From Paenibacillus baekrokdamisoli (GTDB taxonomy: Bacteria > Bacillota > Bacilli > Paenibacillales > Paenibacillaceae): a DNA stretch of 64,000 bases. The notes beneath the pieces were generated by a model. That model was given only the letters and a program-made list of their open reading frames with translations. It did no database searches and was not told the DNA's origin. Positions within the stretch are counted from its first letter, which is position 1, and each line of letters opens with the position of its first letter. The DNA lies in NCBI RefSeq assembly GCF_003945345.1, contig NZ_AP019308.1, forward strand, positions 1,798,001-1,862,000. Direction: 5' to 3'. Shown piece by piece: positions 27,438 to 36,533 of this stretch. Position numbers and translations under genes: made by a program.

Positions 27438-27573
27438 TCCGCTTCGTGGACGGATCATTCTTACGATCGCTGTTGTCTCCTGATTTCTTGATTCTATCCT
27501 TAGCGGTAGAAATCCGGAGACAAAGGCGAACGCTATCGCTTCTTCAGAACGATTCCGTCCGCTTCACTTTGTT
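27438..27573. repeat. 137-bp imperfect palindromic repeat, copy 1
   Basis: This segment recurs at 42991-43127 with about 11 differences, including one indel. It folds into a long imperfect hairpin: outer GGACGGA.../...TCCGTCC, then TCGC/GCGA, then TTGTCTCC (about 27473-27480) with GGAGACAA, closed by a small loop stem. An AT-rich GCATTAATTAA motif follows about 35 bp later, as in copy 2. No protein is encoded. It is probably a non-autonomous palindromic element. Confidence 0.8.
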
Positions 27574-27637
27574 ATATGTTATTTCAAGCTAGAGCCATAA
27601 TTAATTGCATTAATTAATTATTTAATGATCAATAGAG

Positions 27638-28468
27638 TCATGACTCCACCGAGTAAGTCTTTTTCATCGCTTCAAGGCCATGTCTTGCAATCTCTACAGC
27701 CGATTGCTCGCCATAGCTTTCCACAAACAATTCCAAAGATAAATAGCCGCGATAACCTGAATTGTAGAGCAGCTGAGCAAGCTTAGAAGATGGCGCTATG
27801 CCTTCACCTGGGAAGACGCGATCGCGATCTTCAATAACCTCTCTTGCAGGTGAAAAAGGATAATCATTCGCATGAACGATTCCAATTCGCTGTCCATTCA
27901 AGTAAGCTAAGCTTTCTACATTGCTGCCTCCCGTGTACATATGGAATGGATCAAGTAAAAGCTTAGCATCTTCGACGCCACTCTCTGCAGCGACGTACAG
28001 CGCCTCGCTAAGTCGTGACAGCTTCTTCGCCCTCCCCCAGAATTCAAGATAAGGCTCGATCCCGAGCTTACGACCCAGATTCGATAATTGAGCGTAATAA
28101 GAAGCCATCTCTTCAAGAGTAACGGCTTCAACATCACCGAACGGAGGTGCAGCAACTGCTAAACAACCCAATTCAACCAGCATTTCCATCTCTTTTTCAG
28201 CTTGAAGGAAGGCTTGTGCTCTTACTTCATCGTTTGCGTCAGACCACTTAAAGAAAGCAATTGCGTTGACAACCTGTATACCCGCATCGGCAAAATAACG
28301 CTTTAATTGCGCGATGGTACCGCCGTTATTGACATATTGCTCAATATCCTTTACCCATAACTCAATTCCTTCGTATCCAGCTTCTGCTGCGACTTGTACT
28401 TGGCCTTTAATATCCAGTTCATAGGGGAATAAAGTGGACACATTTAATGCTAGTTTGAATGGAAACAT
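27638..28468 (-). CDS. Sugar phosphate isomerase/epimerase (TIM-barrel, IolE/Hyi-like)
   Basis: A 276-residue AP-endonuclease-2-type TIM barrel. Recognisable strands include FKLALNVSTLFPYELDIKGQVQVAAEAGYEGIEL at the N-terminus (broken by the family's first helix), metal-ligand regions around YLEFWGR, LLLDPFHMYTGG, GIVHANDYPF and the late Glu in GYLSLELF. These supply the Glu-Asp-His-Glu set typical of xylose-isomerase-like sugar isomerases/epimerases. The substrate is probably a sugar or inositol derivative. It lies downstream of a decayed AraC gene and a related isomerase gene on the same strand. Confidence 0.85.
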   Translation of the reverse strand: MFPFKLALNVSTLFPYELDIKGQVQVAAEAGYEGIELWVKDIEQYVNNGGTIAQLKRYFADAGIQVVNAIAFFKWSDANDEVRAQAFLQAEKEMEMLVELGCLAVAAPPFGDVEAVTLEEMASYYAQLSNLGRKLGIEPYLEFWGRAKKLSRLSEALYVAAESGVEDAKLLLDPFHMYTGGSNVESLAYLNGQRIGIVHANDYPFSPAREVIEDRDRVFPGEGIAPSSKLAQLLYNSGYRGYLSLELFVESYGEQSAVEIARHGLEAMKKTYSVES

Positions 28469-28525
28469 TCACTTGAACCTACTCTCTATTAACAGATTTA
28501 AACGGTACTTTTTATATTTAACCCT

Positions 28526-28955
28526 CTATAGTCCTTTGTAATACAAGATCCGATTAGGAGGATACAAGGAATCTCCCTCGTGGACCGGACATAAATCCAT
28601 ATCATCCGTATAGCCGACCGCATAAGCTACTTGTTTCACACTCTTCTCTTCATAAAGCAGCAATCGAACCGTTCAATTCCTCAAGTAAAGCCAGAAGCAA
28701 GGTACCGCCTCTTTGCTGTACCCGATCTGGGAGTGTATAAGCGATGGTAAGGATTTGCTTCATCATTCCTACTAAGAACTCATTCTCAATTGGCAGATAG
28801 GAAGGCCCGTCCGCTTGTAAACAAGCGTATACTGCTCATTACCTACATGATAGACCGTTCTCGTCCCATCTGGAAAATAGAGTAATTCATAGTCATTCAG
28901 CAGTCTAGGCCCAAGCCCTGTCCCTGCCTTCATAACGAAGTCTCCCACTACGCGA
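28526..28955 (-). pseudogene. Remnant of an AraC-family transcription regulator
   Basis: Three reading-frame pieces on the minus strand align to one AraC-type protein: an N-terminal cupin-like part (MKAGTGLGPRLLNDYELLYF to VYHVGNEQYTL), after a frameshift a middle part (LPIENEFLVGMMKQILTIAY to LLEELNGSI), and after a deletion the second helix-turn-helix (EEKSVKQVAYAVGYTDDMDL to PPNRILYYKG), ending at a TAG at 28528-28526. The first helix-turn-helix is missing. It probably once regulated the neighbouring isomerase/oxidoreductase genes. Confidence 0.8.
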
Positions 28956-28964
28956 ATGGAATTA

Positions 28965-29717
28965 CTACTCTTTGATAGCTCCCATTTTCTTCAGGTTATT
29001 ATAACTGATCGCAATGCTTTCTAGTGGAGATCTTCTGCTTTGGTCCTGTTCAACGACTAACCACTCGGTTCCGACTTTTTCTGCCGCTTGGAAGATATCC
29101 GCAAAGTTCAATATGCCTTCCCCAACTTCGGCAAAGAACTGCTCCTCACCAGGCTCCATATCTTTAATGTGCAGTAAAGGACATCGATCCTGAAGCTTAC
29201 GAAGGTAAGCAGCTGGATCTAATCCAGCACGTTTCACCCAATAAGTATCCAGCTCCATCTTCACGAATGACGGATCGGTTTCGCGGAGTAGAATATCTAG
29301 GGCATATTCGCCATCAAACTGAGTAAATTCCCAGTTGTGATTGTGATAAAGGAAGGTAACGCCTTGCTTGGCACAATTCTCACCAATACGATTAAAGGCT
29401 TGAGCCGCTTCCAAAACAGCTTCACGGGAATCAAAATGATGCGATAGCGCAACGTACTTGCCGCCTACTTCATGCAAATAGTCTGTGATAGAATCCAGAT
29501 CATTCGTCAGCTGCTCTAAAGAACAGTGAGTGCCAATAACCTGAAGACCTAACCGGGTCAAAAGCTCTTTTTGCTCAGCTACTGTCATGCCCTCTGGTGG
29601 AAGACCGAGCTCGATACCCGTATAACCTATTGCAGCAACCTTTTCTAAAGAACCTACATAGTCCTGACTCATTTCCTCACGTATCGTAAAAGGCTGTAAA
29701 GCAATTGGGAATTTCAT
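28965..29717 (-). CDS. Sugar phosphate isomerase/epimerase (TIM-barrel)
   Basis: A 250-residue AP-endonuclease-2-type TIM barrel of the sugar isomerase/epimerase family: N-terminal FPIALQPFTIREEM, GYTGIELGLPPEG, VIGTHCSLEQL, FLYHNHNWEF, the metal-ligand strand FVKMELDTYWVKRAG, and LLHIKDMEPGE. The sequence FLYHNHNWEF with LDTYW is common in Paenibacillus genes next to Gfo/Idh oxidoreductases that interconvert keto and epimeric sugars. It follows such an oxidoreductase gene by 35 bp on the same strand, so the two probably act in sequence on one substrate. GAGAGGATG serves as ribosome-binding site. Confidence 0.88.
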   Translation of the reverse strand: MKFPIALQPFTIREEMSQDYVGSLEKVAAIGYTGIELGLPPEGMTVAEQKELLTRLGLQVIGTHCSLEQLTNDLDSITDYLHEVGGKYVALSHHFDSREAVLEAAQAFNRIGENCAKQGVTFLYHNHNWEFTQFDGEYALDILLRETDPSFVKMELDTYWVKRAGLDPAAYLRKLQDRCPLLHIKDMEPGEEQFFAEVGEGILNFADIFQAAEKVGTEWLVVEQDQSRRSPLESIAISYNNLKKMGAIKE

Positions 29718-29752
29718 TCTATCTTCATCCTCTCTTCTATTAAAAGTTTAGT

Positions 29753-30868
29753 TTACAGATCAAGACGATTATATTTTAAACCTAGAGGCAGCGGAGCTGG
29801 ACGTTCACAGCCAGATTGAATCGTAACATGCCGCTCTGTTTCCGATGCTTCAAAAATGCTAAGCGACACATCCAGTACATGTCGTGCTAATTGACCACTT
29901 GCGCGGTTAGGCCTACCGGATTGAAGAGCATAGGCCATATCTGCAATTCCTAATCCACGACTATCGGTTGCAATCGGATGCGAATACGGGAATTCCTTCG
30001 TTTCTCCGTTTGACTGCTTAATGGCAATGGAACCACCAAAGAAATTCGGGTCCGGCACATAAAGAATGCCCTCTGTTCCATACACTTCAAGACGCGGCGA
30101 ATAACCGAAGCTTTCTTTGGATGCTTGTAAGCTGACAACCGCTCCATTATGAAAATCAAGTGTGGCCGCTACATTCATAGGCGCTTCTACAGGAACCGTA
30201 TCACCAAAGCGAGGTGACTTGTGATTCAGAATCTGTAATTCTCTTACTACCTGCTGTGCAGATCCTGTGACACGACGAACGGGTCCGAGCATAGCGATTA
30301 ATGCCGTCAAATAATAGGGTCCCATATCTAATAAAGGATCTCCGCCTAGTCTCAGGAAGTTCTGAAAGTTCGGATGCATGCCGTCACTAGAGGTTCCCAT
30401 AATGATAGTTCCACTTGCCGCATATGGTGTTCCAATCCAGCCATCATCTATGAGCTTGATGCAGGTTTGAATACCTGCGCCAAGGAAGGTATCCGGTGCA
30501 CAACCAACTCGCAGTCCCTTAGAAGCAGCAAGTGCAAGCACCTCATCAGCATCGGGCAAGCTCAAAGCAAATGGTTTCTCTGTATAGACATGCTTTCCTG
30601 ACTGAAGCGCTTTCAGATTAACTAAAGCATGAACTGCAGGAGCAGTTAGATTTACAACAATCTCAATCTCCGGATCAGCCAACAATTCGTCTACCGTGCA
30701 TGCCTTTGGTATACCGAACTCATTCGCTCGCTTACTAGCTAGCTCTGGAAGGAGGTCGGCACAGGCAACCACTTCTAGGATATCAAACATTTCTGTGCAG
30801 TTTTTCAAGTAAATATGGCTGATTTGACCACAGCCAATGATTCCAATCTTAACTTTGCGCACTTTCAC
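29753..30868 (-). CDS. Gfo/Idh/MocA-family oxidoreductase
   Basis: A 371-residue NAD(P)-dependent sugar dehydrogenase. The Rossmann fold starts at KIGIIGCGQISHIYLKNC; the conserved EKP motif appears in HVYTEKPFALSL; the C-terminal alpha/beta domain includes GGDPLLDMGPYYLTAL with the Asp-Xaa-Xaa-Xaa-Tyr-type catalytic region. Family members oxidise or reduce cyclic polyols or sugars such as inositol or keto-sugars. The annotated start is a GTG at 30868; a second GTG at 30862 has a better distance (10 bases) to GGAGG and cannot be excluded. It heads the sugar-isomerase cluster. Confidence 0.9.
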   Translation of the reverse strand: MKVRKVKIGIIGCGQISHIYLKNCTEMFDILEVVACADLLPELASKRANEFGIPKACTVDELLADPEIEIVVNLTAPAVHALVNLKALQSGKHVYTEKPFALSLPDADEVLALAASKGLRVGCAPDTFLGAGIQTCIKLIDDGWIGTPYAASGTIIMGTSSDGMHPNFQNFLRLGGDPLLDMGPYYLTALIAMLGPVRRVTGSAQQVVRELQILNHKSPRFGDTVPVEAPMNVAATLDFHNGAVVSLQASKESFGYSPRLEVYGTEGILYVPDPNFFGGSIAIKQSNGETKEFPYSHPIATDSRGLGIADMAYALQSGRPNRASGQLARHVLDVSLSIFEASETERHVTIQSGCERPAPLPLGLKYNRLDL

Positions 30869-30938
30869 TCATCCTCCTTAGTAAGCTATAGGCTTGAGTT
30901 CATTATTACGCAATTGTTCAATGTTCTCAATGGAGAAG

Positions 30939-31049
30939 TCAGTCATCCGTACCCGTTACGAGGTTATTATCTGGAGAGGTCAGATACATGCAAGCACGAA
31001 CAATATCACTTGGACGACCTACACGGCCTGCTGGATGCAATTCTATCGT
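30939..31049 (-). pseudogene. C-terminal remnant of a short-chain dehydrogenase/reductase
   Basis: The minus strand reads IELHPAGRVGRPSDIVRACM followed by YLTSPDNNLVTGTDD and a TGA at 30941-30939. This is the highly conserved end of SDR enzymes (GR-G-P-D-I ... YL-S ... TG). A stop codon lies immediately before it in frame, and no Rossmann fold precedes it, so only this ~37-codon piece survives. The rest of the 30869-31209 gap holds nothing recognisable. Confidence 0.75.
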
Positions 31050-31209
31050 CTATAGACAGCAAATATTTTGTTTTCGCAGATCCATTCACAAGATAAGAAC
31101 GAATGTTCTTGTTCATTGTTTACAATGCCTTCAGGCTGTTTTAAAATAGAGAGAGATTCATAGATTTCAACCTATTGGCAAATCGAAATACCCGAGGTGA
31201 GATTCCCAC

Positions 31210-32286
31210 TTGAACATTATTAAGATGAAAGATCGACAGGAGCTGGACCGCAAGACACCTTCCATGCCTTGGTACGTGGAGAAATTTATTAATTTCAAGC
31301 TGCCTGATCTATCTCCCTCCTCCCTGCTCGAATACATTCGTGACTATGATACTTTCTTCTCTTGGTTATTAGCAGAGGGCCTCGCACAGGGACCTGGCTT
31401 CCGTGAGATAACACTTGAGGAGCTTGAGAAGCTTCATATGGATAGCATAGATGCATTCAAAATGTTTCTTGCCACACGCCAGCTGAATACGAACAGCAAG
31501 ACAACTATTTCCCGCAAGCTCTCTTCTCTTCGGTCTTTGTTTCATTATTTAAGCCAAATTGCCGAGGATGAGGAGTTCTATCCCTTACTTAAGCGGAATG
31601 TCATGGCCAAAGTATCCATTAAGCGAACACAGAAGCCCAAAGATACGGCAGCTAAGCTTGAAGGCAAGCTGCTTCAAGAGCAAGAGATCGAGGAGTTCAT
31701 TCGATATATTCATGAGGATTATGGCAAAGATGTTGCAAAGAATAAGCAAGCACTATATGCCTATGAGATTAATCGTTTACGCGATACAAGCATTATTAGT
31801 CTCATTCTGAACTCTGGCCTTCGTGTATCAGAGGTGTTCAATATGAATGTCGACGATATCGATTTGAAAAAGAAGCTTTTGTATGTGTACCGTAAAGGTA
31901 AGAATGACGATACGTTCAAGACGCCCGTTTATTTCCGCCAGGAGGCTATGCTGGATCTCCAGCATTACTTATCCTTGCGAGATTCTCAGTACAAATCACC
32001 CAAGAGAGAGAAAGCCCTCTTCCTCGCTGTTGCTAATGGTAAGAAGGAAGGCTCTCGCATGACGAAGCGGGCTATTCAAGAAATGGTCATCAAATATGCG
32101 AAGAGATTCGGCAAGCCCTTTCTGTCCGTACATAAGCTGCGCCACTCATTCGCAACGGATTATTATTTGCGGAATGATCTTTACAAGACGCAAGAGCAGC
32201 TTGGTCACGCTTCACCAGAAACCACTCAAATTTACGCACATCTTACAGATAAAACCATGGCCGAGGCGATTGATCGGCAAATGTAG
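31210..32286 (+). CDS. xerS: XerS-type tyrosine recombinase
   Basis: A 358-residue site-specific recombinase. An N-terminal SAM-like core-binding domain (~20-160) precedes the catalytic domain with all expected residues: Arg in SGLRVSEV, Lys in YRKGKNDD, His-Xaa-Xaa-Arg in HKLRHSF, His in LGHASP and the nucleophile Tyr in TQIYAHL. Length and N-terminal sequence resemble XerS rather than XerC/XerD. XerS resolves chromosome dimers alone at difSL sites in streptococci. The start is a TTG at 31210, preceded by GAGGTGAG at 9 bases. No att repeats or mobile cargo are adjacent, so a chromosomal or housekeeping role is more likely than integration. Confidence 0.88.
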   Translation: MNIIKMKDRQELDRKTPSMPWYVEKFINFKLPDLSPSSLLEYIRDYDTFFSWLLAEGLAQGPGFREITLEELEKLHMDSIDAFKMFLATRQLNTNSKTTISRKLSSLRSLFHYLSQIAEDEEFYPLLKRNVMAKVSIKRTQKPKDTAAKLEGKLLQEQEIEEFIRYIHEDYGKDVAKNKQALYAYEINRLRDTSIISLILNSGLRVSEVFNMNVDDIDLKKKLLYVYRKGKNDDTFKTPVYFRQEAMLDLQHYLSLRDSQYKSPKREKALFLAVANGKKEGSRMTKRAIQEMVIKYAKRFGKPFLSVHKLRHSFATDYYLRNDLYKTQEQLGHASPETTQIYAHLTDKTMAEAIDRQM

Positions 32287-32315
32287 GATGGCAGCTTAAT
32301 CGCCCAAAGCAGCAA

Positions 32316-32391
32316 AAAGAACCCTTGCCTTAGGTCATCTACCCGTCCGTGTTTACGTAAAAGGGTGTGACCTTAGGGTATTGGGTTCTTT
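32316..32391. terminator. Long convergent terminator between xerS and proS
   Basis: AAAGAACCC (32316-32324) pairs with GGGTTCTTT (32383-32391), with a near-perfect inner CCTTAGGTCA/TGACCTTAGG helix and a GC-rich apical part. It lies in the 150-bp gap between convergent genes and probably serves both. Confidence 0.7.
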
Positions 32392-32439
32392 CCGTGTAAG
32401 TTAGCGTCTGCTGCTGATCCAATTTCGATGAAGACTAGA

Positions 32440-34164
32440 TTATTTTCCTAGCAAAACTTGAATATGTGCTGCAATTTCAGTAACAGCAATTCGCTCTGCT
32501 GGCTCCTTGCTTCGACGTTCTTTCAACTCCAGTAAACCTTCGCTTATCGCTTTTCCAACCACAATACGAATCGGAAGACCAATGAGATCTGCATCCTTTA
32601 ATTTGACACCCATTCGCTCATCACGGTCATCAAGCAGCACACGAATGCCAGCTTCCTGTAACTGTTTATAAAGCTGCTCAGCTGCCTCGCTCTGCGCCTG
32701 ATCTTGCATGGACACGGGTATTAGATGAACTTGGTAGGGGGCTATGGCAACAGGCCAAATCATTCCGTGCTCATCATGATGCTGTTCAATGATAGTCGCC
32801 ATAAGGCGTGTAATCCCAATGCCATAACAACCCATAATCATATGCTGCTCTATACCACTCGAATCTACAAAGGTTGCCCCAAGCTTCTCACTATATTTGG
32901 TTCCAAGCTTGAAGACATGACCAAGCTCAATACCACGAACGGTCTTAAGTGTGCCCATAGAGCAGCATGGGCAATGCTCTCCCTCCAGAACATTCCGGTA
33001 ATCGCCAGCAAGCGTAATCGTGAAATCTCGGCCAGGTACGACATGACGAATATGGTAATCCGTCTCGTTGGCACCAGTAATTCCTTCGCCCATTGCTGTA
33101 ACTGCAAAGTCTACCAACAGCGGGATATTCAGAGATACTGGACCCGCAAAGCCAGTTGCAGCACCTGTTATACTCCGGACGGTCTCGGTATCTGCAAGTT
33201 CAATGTGGATGGCCTGTAATGCATTTTTCACCTTTGTTTCATTAATGGAGTGATCGCCTCTCACGAGTACAGCAACCGGTTTTCCATCAGCTATGAATAT
33301 GACGGTCTTAATGAGATCGGAAGCTTCTATACCTAGTGAGTCCGTTAGCTCATTAATTGTTCTTAAATCTTGCGTGTAGAATCGTTCCATCTGGCCGACT
33401 GCTTGTGAGTGAGATGGTGTATGACCAGATTCCACTGAAGTGTTCACACTTGCTGCCTTTTCCAAATTAGCCGCATAATCACAGGTATTACATGTCACAA
33501 TAATATCTTCACCTGATTCAGCAATAGCCATGAACTCGTGTGTTCCGCCTTCCCCGCCAATTGCGCCGCCATCGGCCTCCACTGCTCGAAAATTCAGCCC
33601 ACAGCGCTGGAATATACGGTGATAAGCTGCATACATGGCGTCATAGATCCGATCAAGATCTTTCCAATCTGCTGAGAAAGAATAAGCATCCTTCATTAGA
33701 AACTCTCGGCATCGAAGCAAGCCCGAGCGAGGTCGCCGTTCATCTCGGAATTTGGTTTGTATCTGGAATAACGTGAGTGGAAGCTTCCGATAGGACTTTA
33801 TTTCTTGCTCAATTAATGAAGTAATAACTTCTTCATGAGTCGGACCTAAAGCAAATTCACGTCCATGACGATCATGCAGGCGGATAAGCTCCTGACCATA
33901 GATCTCATATCTGCCAGATTGATGCCACAATTCAGCAGGCTGTAGAGCAGGAAGAAGCACTTCTTGCGCTCCTGCAAGCTCGATTTCATCACGGACAATC
34001 GTCTCAATATGTCTGATTACGATTCGGCCAAGCGGAAGTAACGAATAAATACCAGAGGAGAGCTGACGAATGAAGCCTCCTTTTACTAGCCATTGATGAC
34101 TGATTGCTTCAGCATCTGCCGGAACTTCCCGAAGTGTTGGTACAAAAGCATTGGTCTGTTTCAT
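32440..34164 (-). CDS. proS: Prolyl-tRNA synthetase, bacterial type
   Basis: A 574-residue class II aminoacyl-tRNA synthetase that attaches proline to tRNA-Pro. Motif 2 region (RDERRPRSGLLRCREFLMKD), motif 3 (MGCYGIGITRLMA), an inserted YbaK-like editing domain between motifs 2 and 3 (~225-400, with the GDHSIN and KNALQAIH region), and a C-terminal anticodon-binding domain (VHLIPVSMQDQ; LLDDRDERMGVKLKDADLIG). The ATG at 34164 lies 8 bases after GGGGAGG; the longer upstream reading lies inside the T-box leader and is not real. Expression is controlled by the T-box riboswitch directly upstream. Confidence 0.97.
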   Translation of the reverse strand: MKQTNAFVPTLREVPADAEAISHQWLVKGGFIRQLSSGIYSLLPLGRIVIRHIETIVRDEIELAGAQEVLLPALQPAELWHQSGRYEIYGQELIRLHDRHGREFALGPTHEEVITSLIEQEIKSYRKLPLTLFQIQTKFRDERRPRSGLLRCREFLMKDAYSFSADWKDLDRIYDAMYAAYHRIFQRCGLNFRAVEADGGAIGGEGGTHEFMAIAESGEDIIVTCNTCDYAANLEKAASVNTSVESGHTPSHSQAVGQMERFYTQDLRTINELTDSLGIEASDLIKTVIFIADGKPVAVLVRGDHSINETKVKNALQAIHIELADTETVRSITGAATGFAGPVSLNIPLLVDFAVTAMGEGITGANETDYHIRHVVPGRDFTITLAGDYRNVLEGEHCPCCSMGTLKTVRGIELGHVFKLGTKYSEKLGATFVDSSGIEQHMIMGCYGIGITRLMATIIEQHHDEHGMIWPVAIAPYQVHLIPVSMQDQAQSEAAEQLYKQLQEAGIRVLLDDRDERMGVKLKDADLIGLPIRIVVGKAISEGLLELKERRSKEPAERIAVTEIAAHIQVLLGK

Positions 34165-34450
34165 TCGAATGATCCTCCCCACATAAAATAACGCGCACCC
34201 ATCCCTGGTTAAGGGACGAGTGCGCGCTCGTGGTACCACCCAAAATTAATCACAAACCGACAATTGGATTGCATATAGCTGCAATCGTCCAATCGGTCTA
34301 GATTCTCTTGCTCGATAACGGGAGTTTTCCGGCTGCAGATACTCTGAGTTCCCTGCAGCAACTACAAGGTAGGAAGCATCAAAGATCGTAAGGAACCTCT
34401 CAGCCCACGGTTCCCTCTCTGAATACAGATCTTGTTAGACACTTATATCC
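34165..34450 (-). ncRNA. T-box riboswitch leader of proS
   Basis: The minus-strand leader carries the T-box core GGGTGGTACCACG (about 34229-34241) with the UGGU bulge that pairs with an uncharged tRNA ending NCCA. A terminator stem follows (CGCGCAC ... GTGCGCG with a T-rich tail, about 34185-34230). Upstream is Stem I with the distal loop GGAACC-GTGGGCTGAGA-GGTTCC. A CCU proline triplet at 34373-34371, in CTTCCTACC on the 3' side of Stem I, is the likely specifier. Uncharged tRNA-Pro would stabilise the antiterminator and turn on proS. Confidence 0.92.
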
Positions 34451-34610
34451 TTGATAATGGTTTTTGTGTGAATATTATTTTATATAAAATACACGATTTC
34501 GTCATATAAGTCAACGCATTTCAGATGATTCGTCGCAACCATCCTCGAACAACACTCGTATTAGAAGAAGACAATACTCTAATCAAAAATAATGGAGGTC
34601 GCCGCCAATC

Positions 34611-34901
34611 ATGCTCAAAACAGCACTTGGTCGTTTTAGATTCATTGGAAATATGGAAGGTACATCTTATTTGGTTCTTCTCTTAATCGCTATGCCACTC
34701 AAATACTGGGCAGATATGCCGATTGCGGTCCAAATTGTGGGTGCCATTCACGGATTGCTGTTCACCTTATATCTCATCGCTCTTCTACAAGTATGGATTG
34801 TGAAACGTTGGTCCTTCTTGCGTGTTGTCATTGCGTTCCTTGCAGCCTTCGTTCCAATTGGTACTTATATATTGGATGCCAAGCTTCGCAAGGAAACCTA
34901 G
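34611..34901 (+). CDS. Small integral membrane protein, DUF3817 family
   Basis: A 96-residue protein with three hydrophobic segments: FIGNMEGTSYLVLLLIAMPL, an amphipathic-to-hydrophobic IVGAIHGLLFTLYLIALLQV and FLRVVIAFLAAFVPIGTYIL. The GNMEGTSYL and GAIHGLLFTLY signatures match the DUF3817 family, whose function is unknown. GGAGG lies about 10 bases before the ATG. Divergent from the proS T-box leader; single-gene unit with its own terminator. Confidence 0.88.
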   Translation: MLKTALGRFRFIGNMEGTSYLVLLLIAMPLKYWADMPIAVQIVGAIHGLLFTLYLIALLQVWIVKRWSFLRVVIAFLAAFVPIGTYILDAKLRKET

Positions 34902-34951
34902 TTCTTTCAATTCAACGCACTCTGCAATCGCCAGTTCATTCACTCCATCTT

Positions 34952-34986
34952 GACTATTCTAGGCTCTTAGAGAATAGTCTTTTTTA
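34952..34986 (+). terminator. Intrinsic terminator of the DUF3817 gene
   Basis: GACTATTCT (34952-34960) and AGAATAGTC (34971-34979) form a 9-bp stem, followed by seven Ts. Confidence 0.88.
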
Positions 34987-35150
34987 ATTCAACATATCAT
35001 CCAACACCCATTCTAGCAGCAACAATTGGTGAAGCGAATAAGGAATAACGTTCATCCTTACAGAAGTGGTTATATACTTTTCAGCTACTAATCTCACTCT
35101 TAATGGGTTATGCTAATCGATAGTATAGATTCACAGGAGGCTGTTTCATC

Positions 35151-36506
35151 TTGAAGCTCGATAACCCTAAGAAGCGGATGAGCTCCGTTCAGCTCATCGT
35201 CACCTTATATTTCATTTGCGTTGCGGTCTCATCCGTCTTATTGTATTTGCCTTTCTTCCACAAACCTGGTGTTTCCCTATCCTTTATGAATGCTGTGTTC
35301 ACGGCAGCCAGCGCAATTAGTGTAACGGGACTTTCGGTTATTTCCATCGACGATATTTTTAATAACTGGGGAATTGTGCTGCTTATTATTCTATTCCAAA
35401 TCGGTGGAATCGGCATTATGACGATGGGAACTATGGTCTGGTTATTATTCGGGCAGAAGATCGGTCTGGAGCAGCGCATTCGAATTGCTGCCGATCATAA
35501 CCGTTCCAAGCTGTCCGGGCTGGTCGCTCTTATGCGAGATATTATTGTTTTGTCACTCGTTATTGAGCTCATTGGTGCTGTGTTACTGGGGAGCCATCTT
35601 CTTATCTCTGGTTATGAGACAAAGTGGTATGTGGCTTATTTTCACGGAATATTCGCTTCGGTGAGTGCTTTCACCAACGCAGGCTTCGATGTATATGGGA
35701 ATTCCTTAATGAATTTCGCGAGCGATTATTTCTACCAGGCTGTTACGATGGTATTAATTATTTGCGGCGCCATTGGGTTCCCCGTATTAATTGAAGTTAG
35801 AACGGCCCTCTCACAGCGGAAGCTTAGAAAATATAAATTCTCGTTATTCACCAAAATCACAACATTCACGTTCGCTATTCTCATTGTATCGGGAACGTTG
35901 TTCATATTCTTATTCGAGCAAGAAGGTGTATTGAAAGGGAGAAGCTGGCACGAAGCACTCTTCATCGCATTATTCCATTCTGTTTCCTCGCGCAGTGGAG
36001 GACTCGCGACGATTGATATTGGGCAATTCTCCGCCCCTTCTCTGACGATGCTTGCAGGTATGATGTTCATTGGTGCATCACCAAGCAGCGTAGGCGGCGG
36101 AATACGGACGACGACGATCTTTGTTATGGTCGCTTCCGTTGTCTCCATTATGCGTGGACAAAAGAGCATACTTGTGTTTAACCGGGAGCTTATAGATGAG
36201 GATGTTAGAAGAGCATATATTGTATTTTTCACTGCAATCGCATTAATTTTCACTTGTATGCTTGTATTGGTTTGGGTGGAGAACCGTCCATTTGAACATT
36301 TGCTATTCGAGCTCTGTTCGGCCTTCGGAACCACCGGCCTGTCTACGGGCATAACTGCAAGTTTAAGTGCCACAAGCAAAATCATTCTCATTCTTACCAT
36401 GTTCATCGGTCGAATTGGCATTATGAACCTTCTTCTGTTTCTAAAGAAAGGGAATCAAGATGCACGTCTTCACTATCCGAAGGAACAAGTCATGATTGGT
36501 CAATAA
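35151..36506 (+). CDS. Ktr/Trk-type potassium uptake channel subunit (KtrB/KtrD-like)
   Basis: A 451-residue membrane protein made of four M1-P-M2 units, with the selectivity-filter stretches TAASAISVTGLSV, SVSAFTNAGFDVYG, SVSSRSGGLATID and CSAFGTTGLSTGIT. It forms the potassium (often sodium-coupled) translocation pore. It starts at a TTG at 35151, 10 bases after AGGAGG. No ktrA-like RCK gene is adjacent, so it is an orphan as in the ktrC/ktrD arrangement of Bacillus, and must work with a regulatory subunit encoded elsewhere. A long open frame on the opposite strand inside it is a shadow. Confidence 0.93.
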   Translation: MKLDNPKKRMSSVQLIVTLYFICVAVSSVLLYLPFFHKPGVSLSFMNAVFTAASAISVTGLSVISIDDIFNNWGIVLLIILFQIGGIGIMTMGTMVWLLFGQKIGLEQRIRIAADHNRSKLSGLVALMRDIIVLSLVIELIGAVLLGSHLLISGYETKWYVAYFHGIFASVSAFTNAGFDVYGNSLMNFASDYFYQAVTMVLIICGAIGFPVLIEVRTALSQRKLRKYKFSLFTKITTFTFAILIVSGTLFIFLFEQEGVLKGRSWHEALFIALFHSVSSRSGGLATIDIGQFSAPSLTMLAGMMFIGASPSSVGGGIRTTTIFVMVASVVSIMRGQKSILVFNRELIDEDVRRAYIVFFTAIALIFTCMLVLVWVENRPFEHLLFELCSAFGTTGLSTGITASLSATSKIILILTMFIGRIGIMNLLLFLKKGNQDARLHYPKEQVMIGQ

Positions 36507-36533
36507 AGTGAGTTAGTTGGGTTGATAGATATA

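Noticed and set aside
31210..32286. Integrase of an integrative element
   Set aside because: All features match XerS-type chromosomal recombinases; no direct att repeats, tRNA target or mobile cargo seen on either side.
35732..36421. 229-codon open frame on the minus strand inside the Ktr-type gene
   Set aside because: Antisense shadow of a highly conserved membrane protein; no ribosome-binding site and no recognisable domain.
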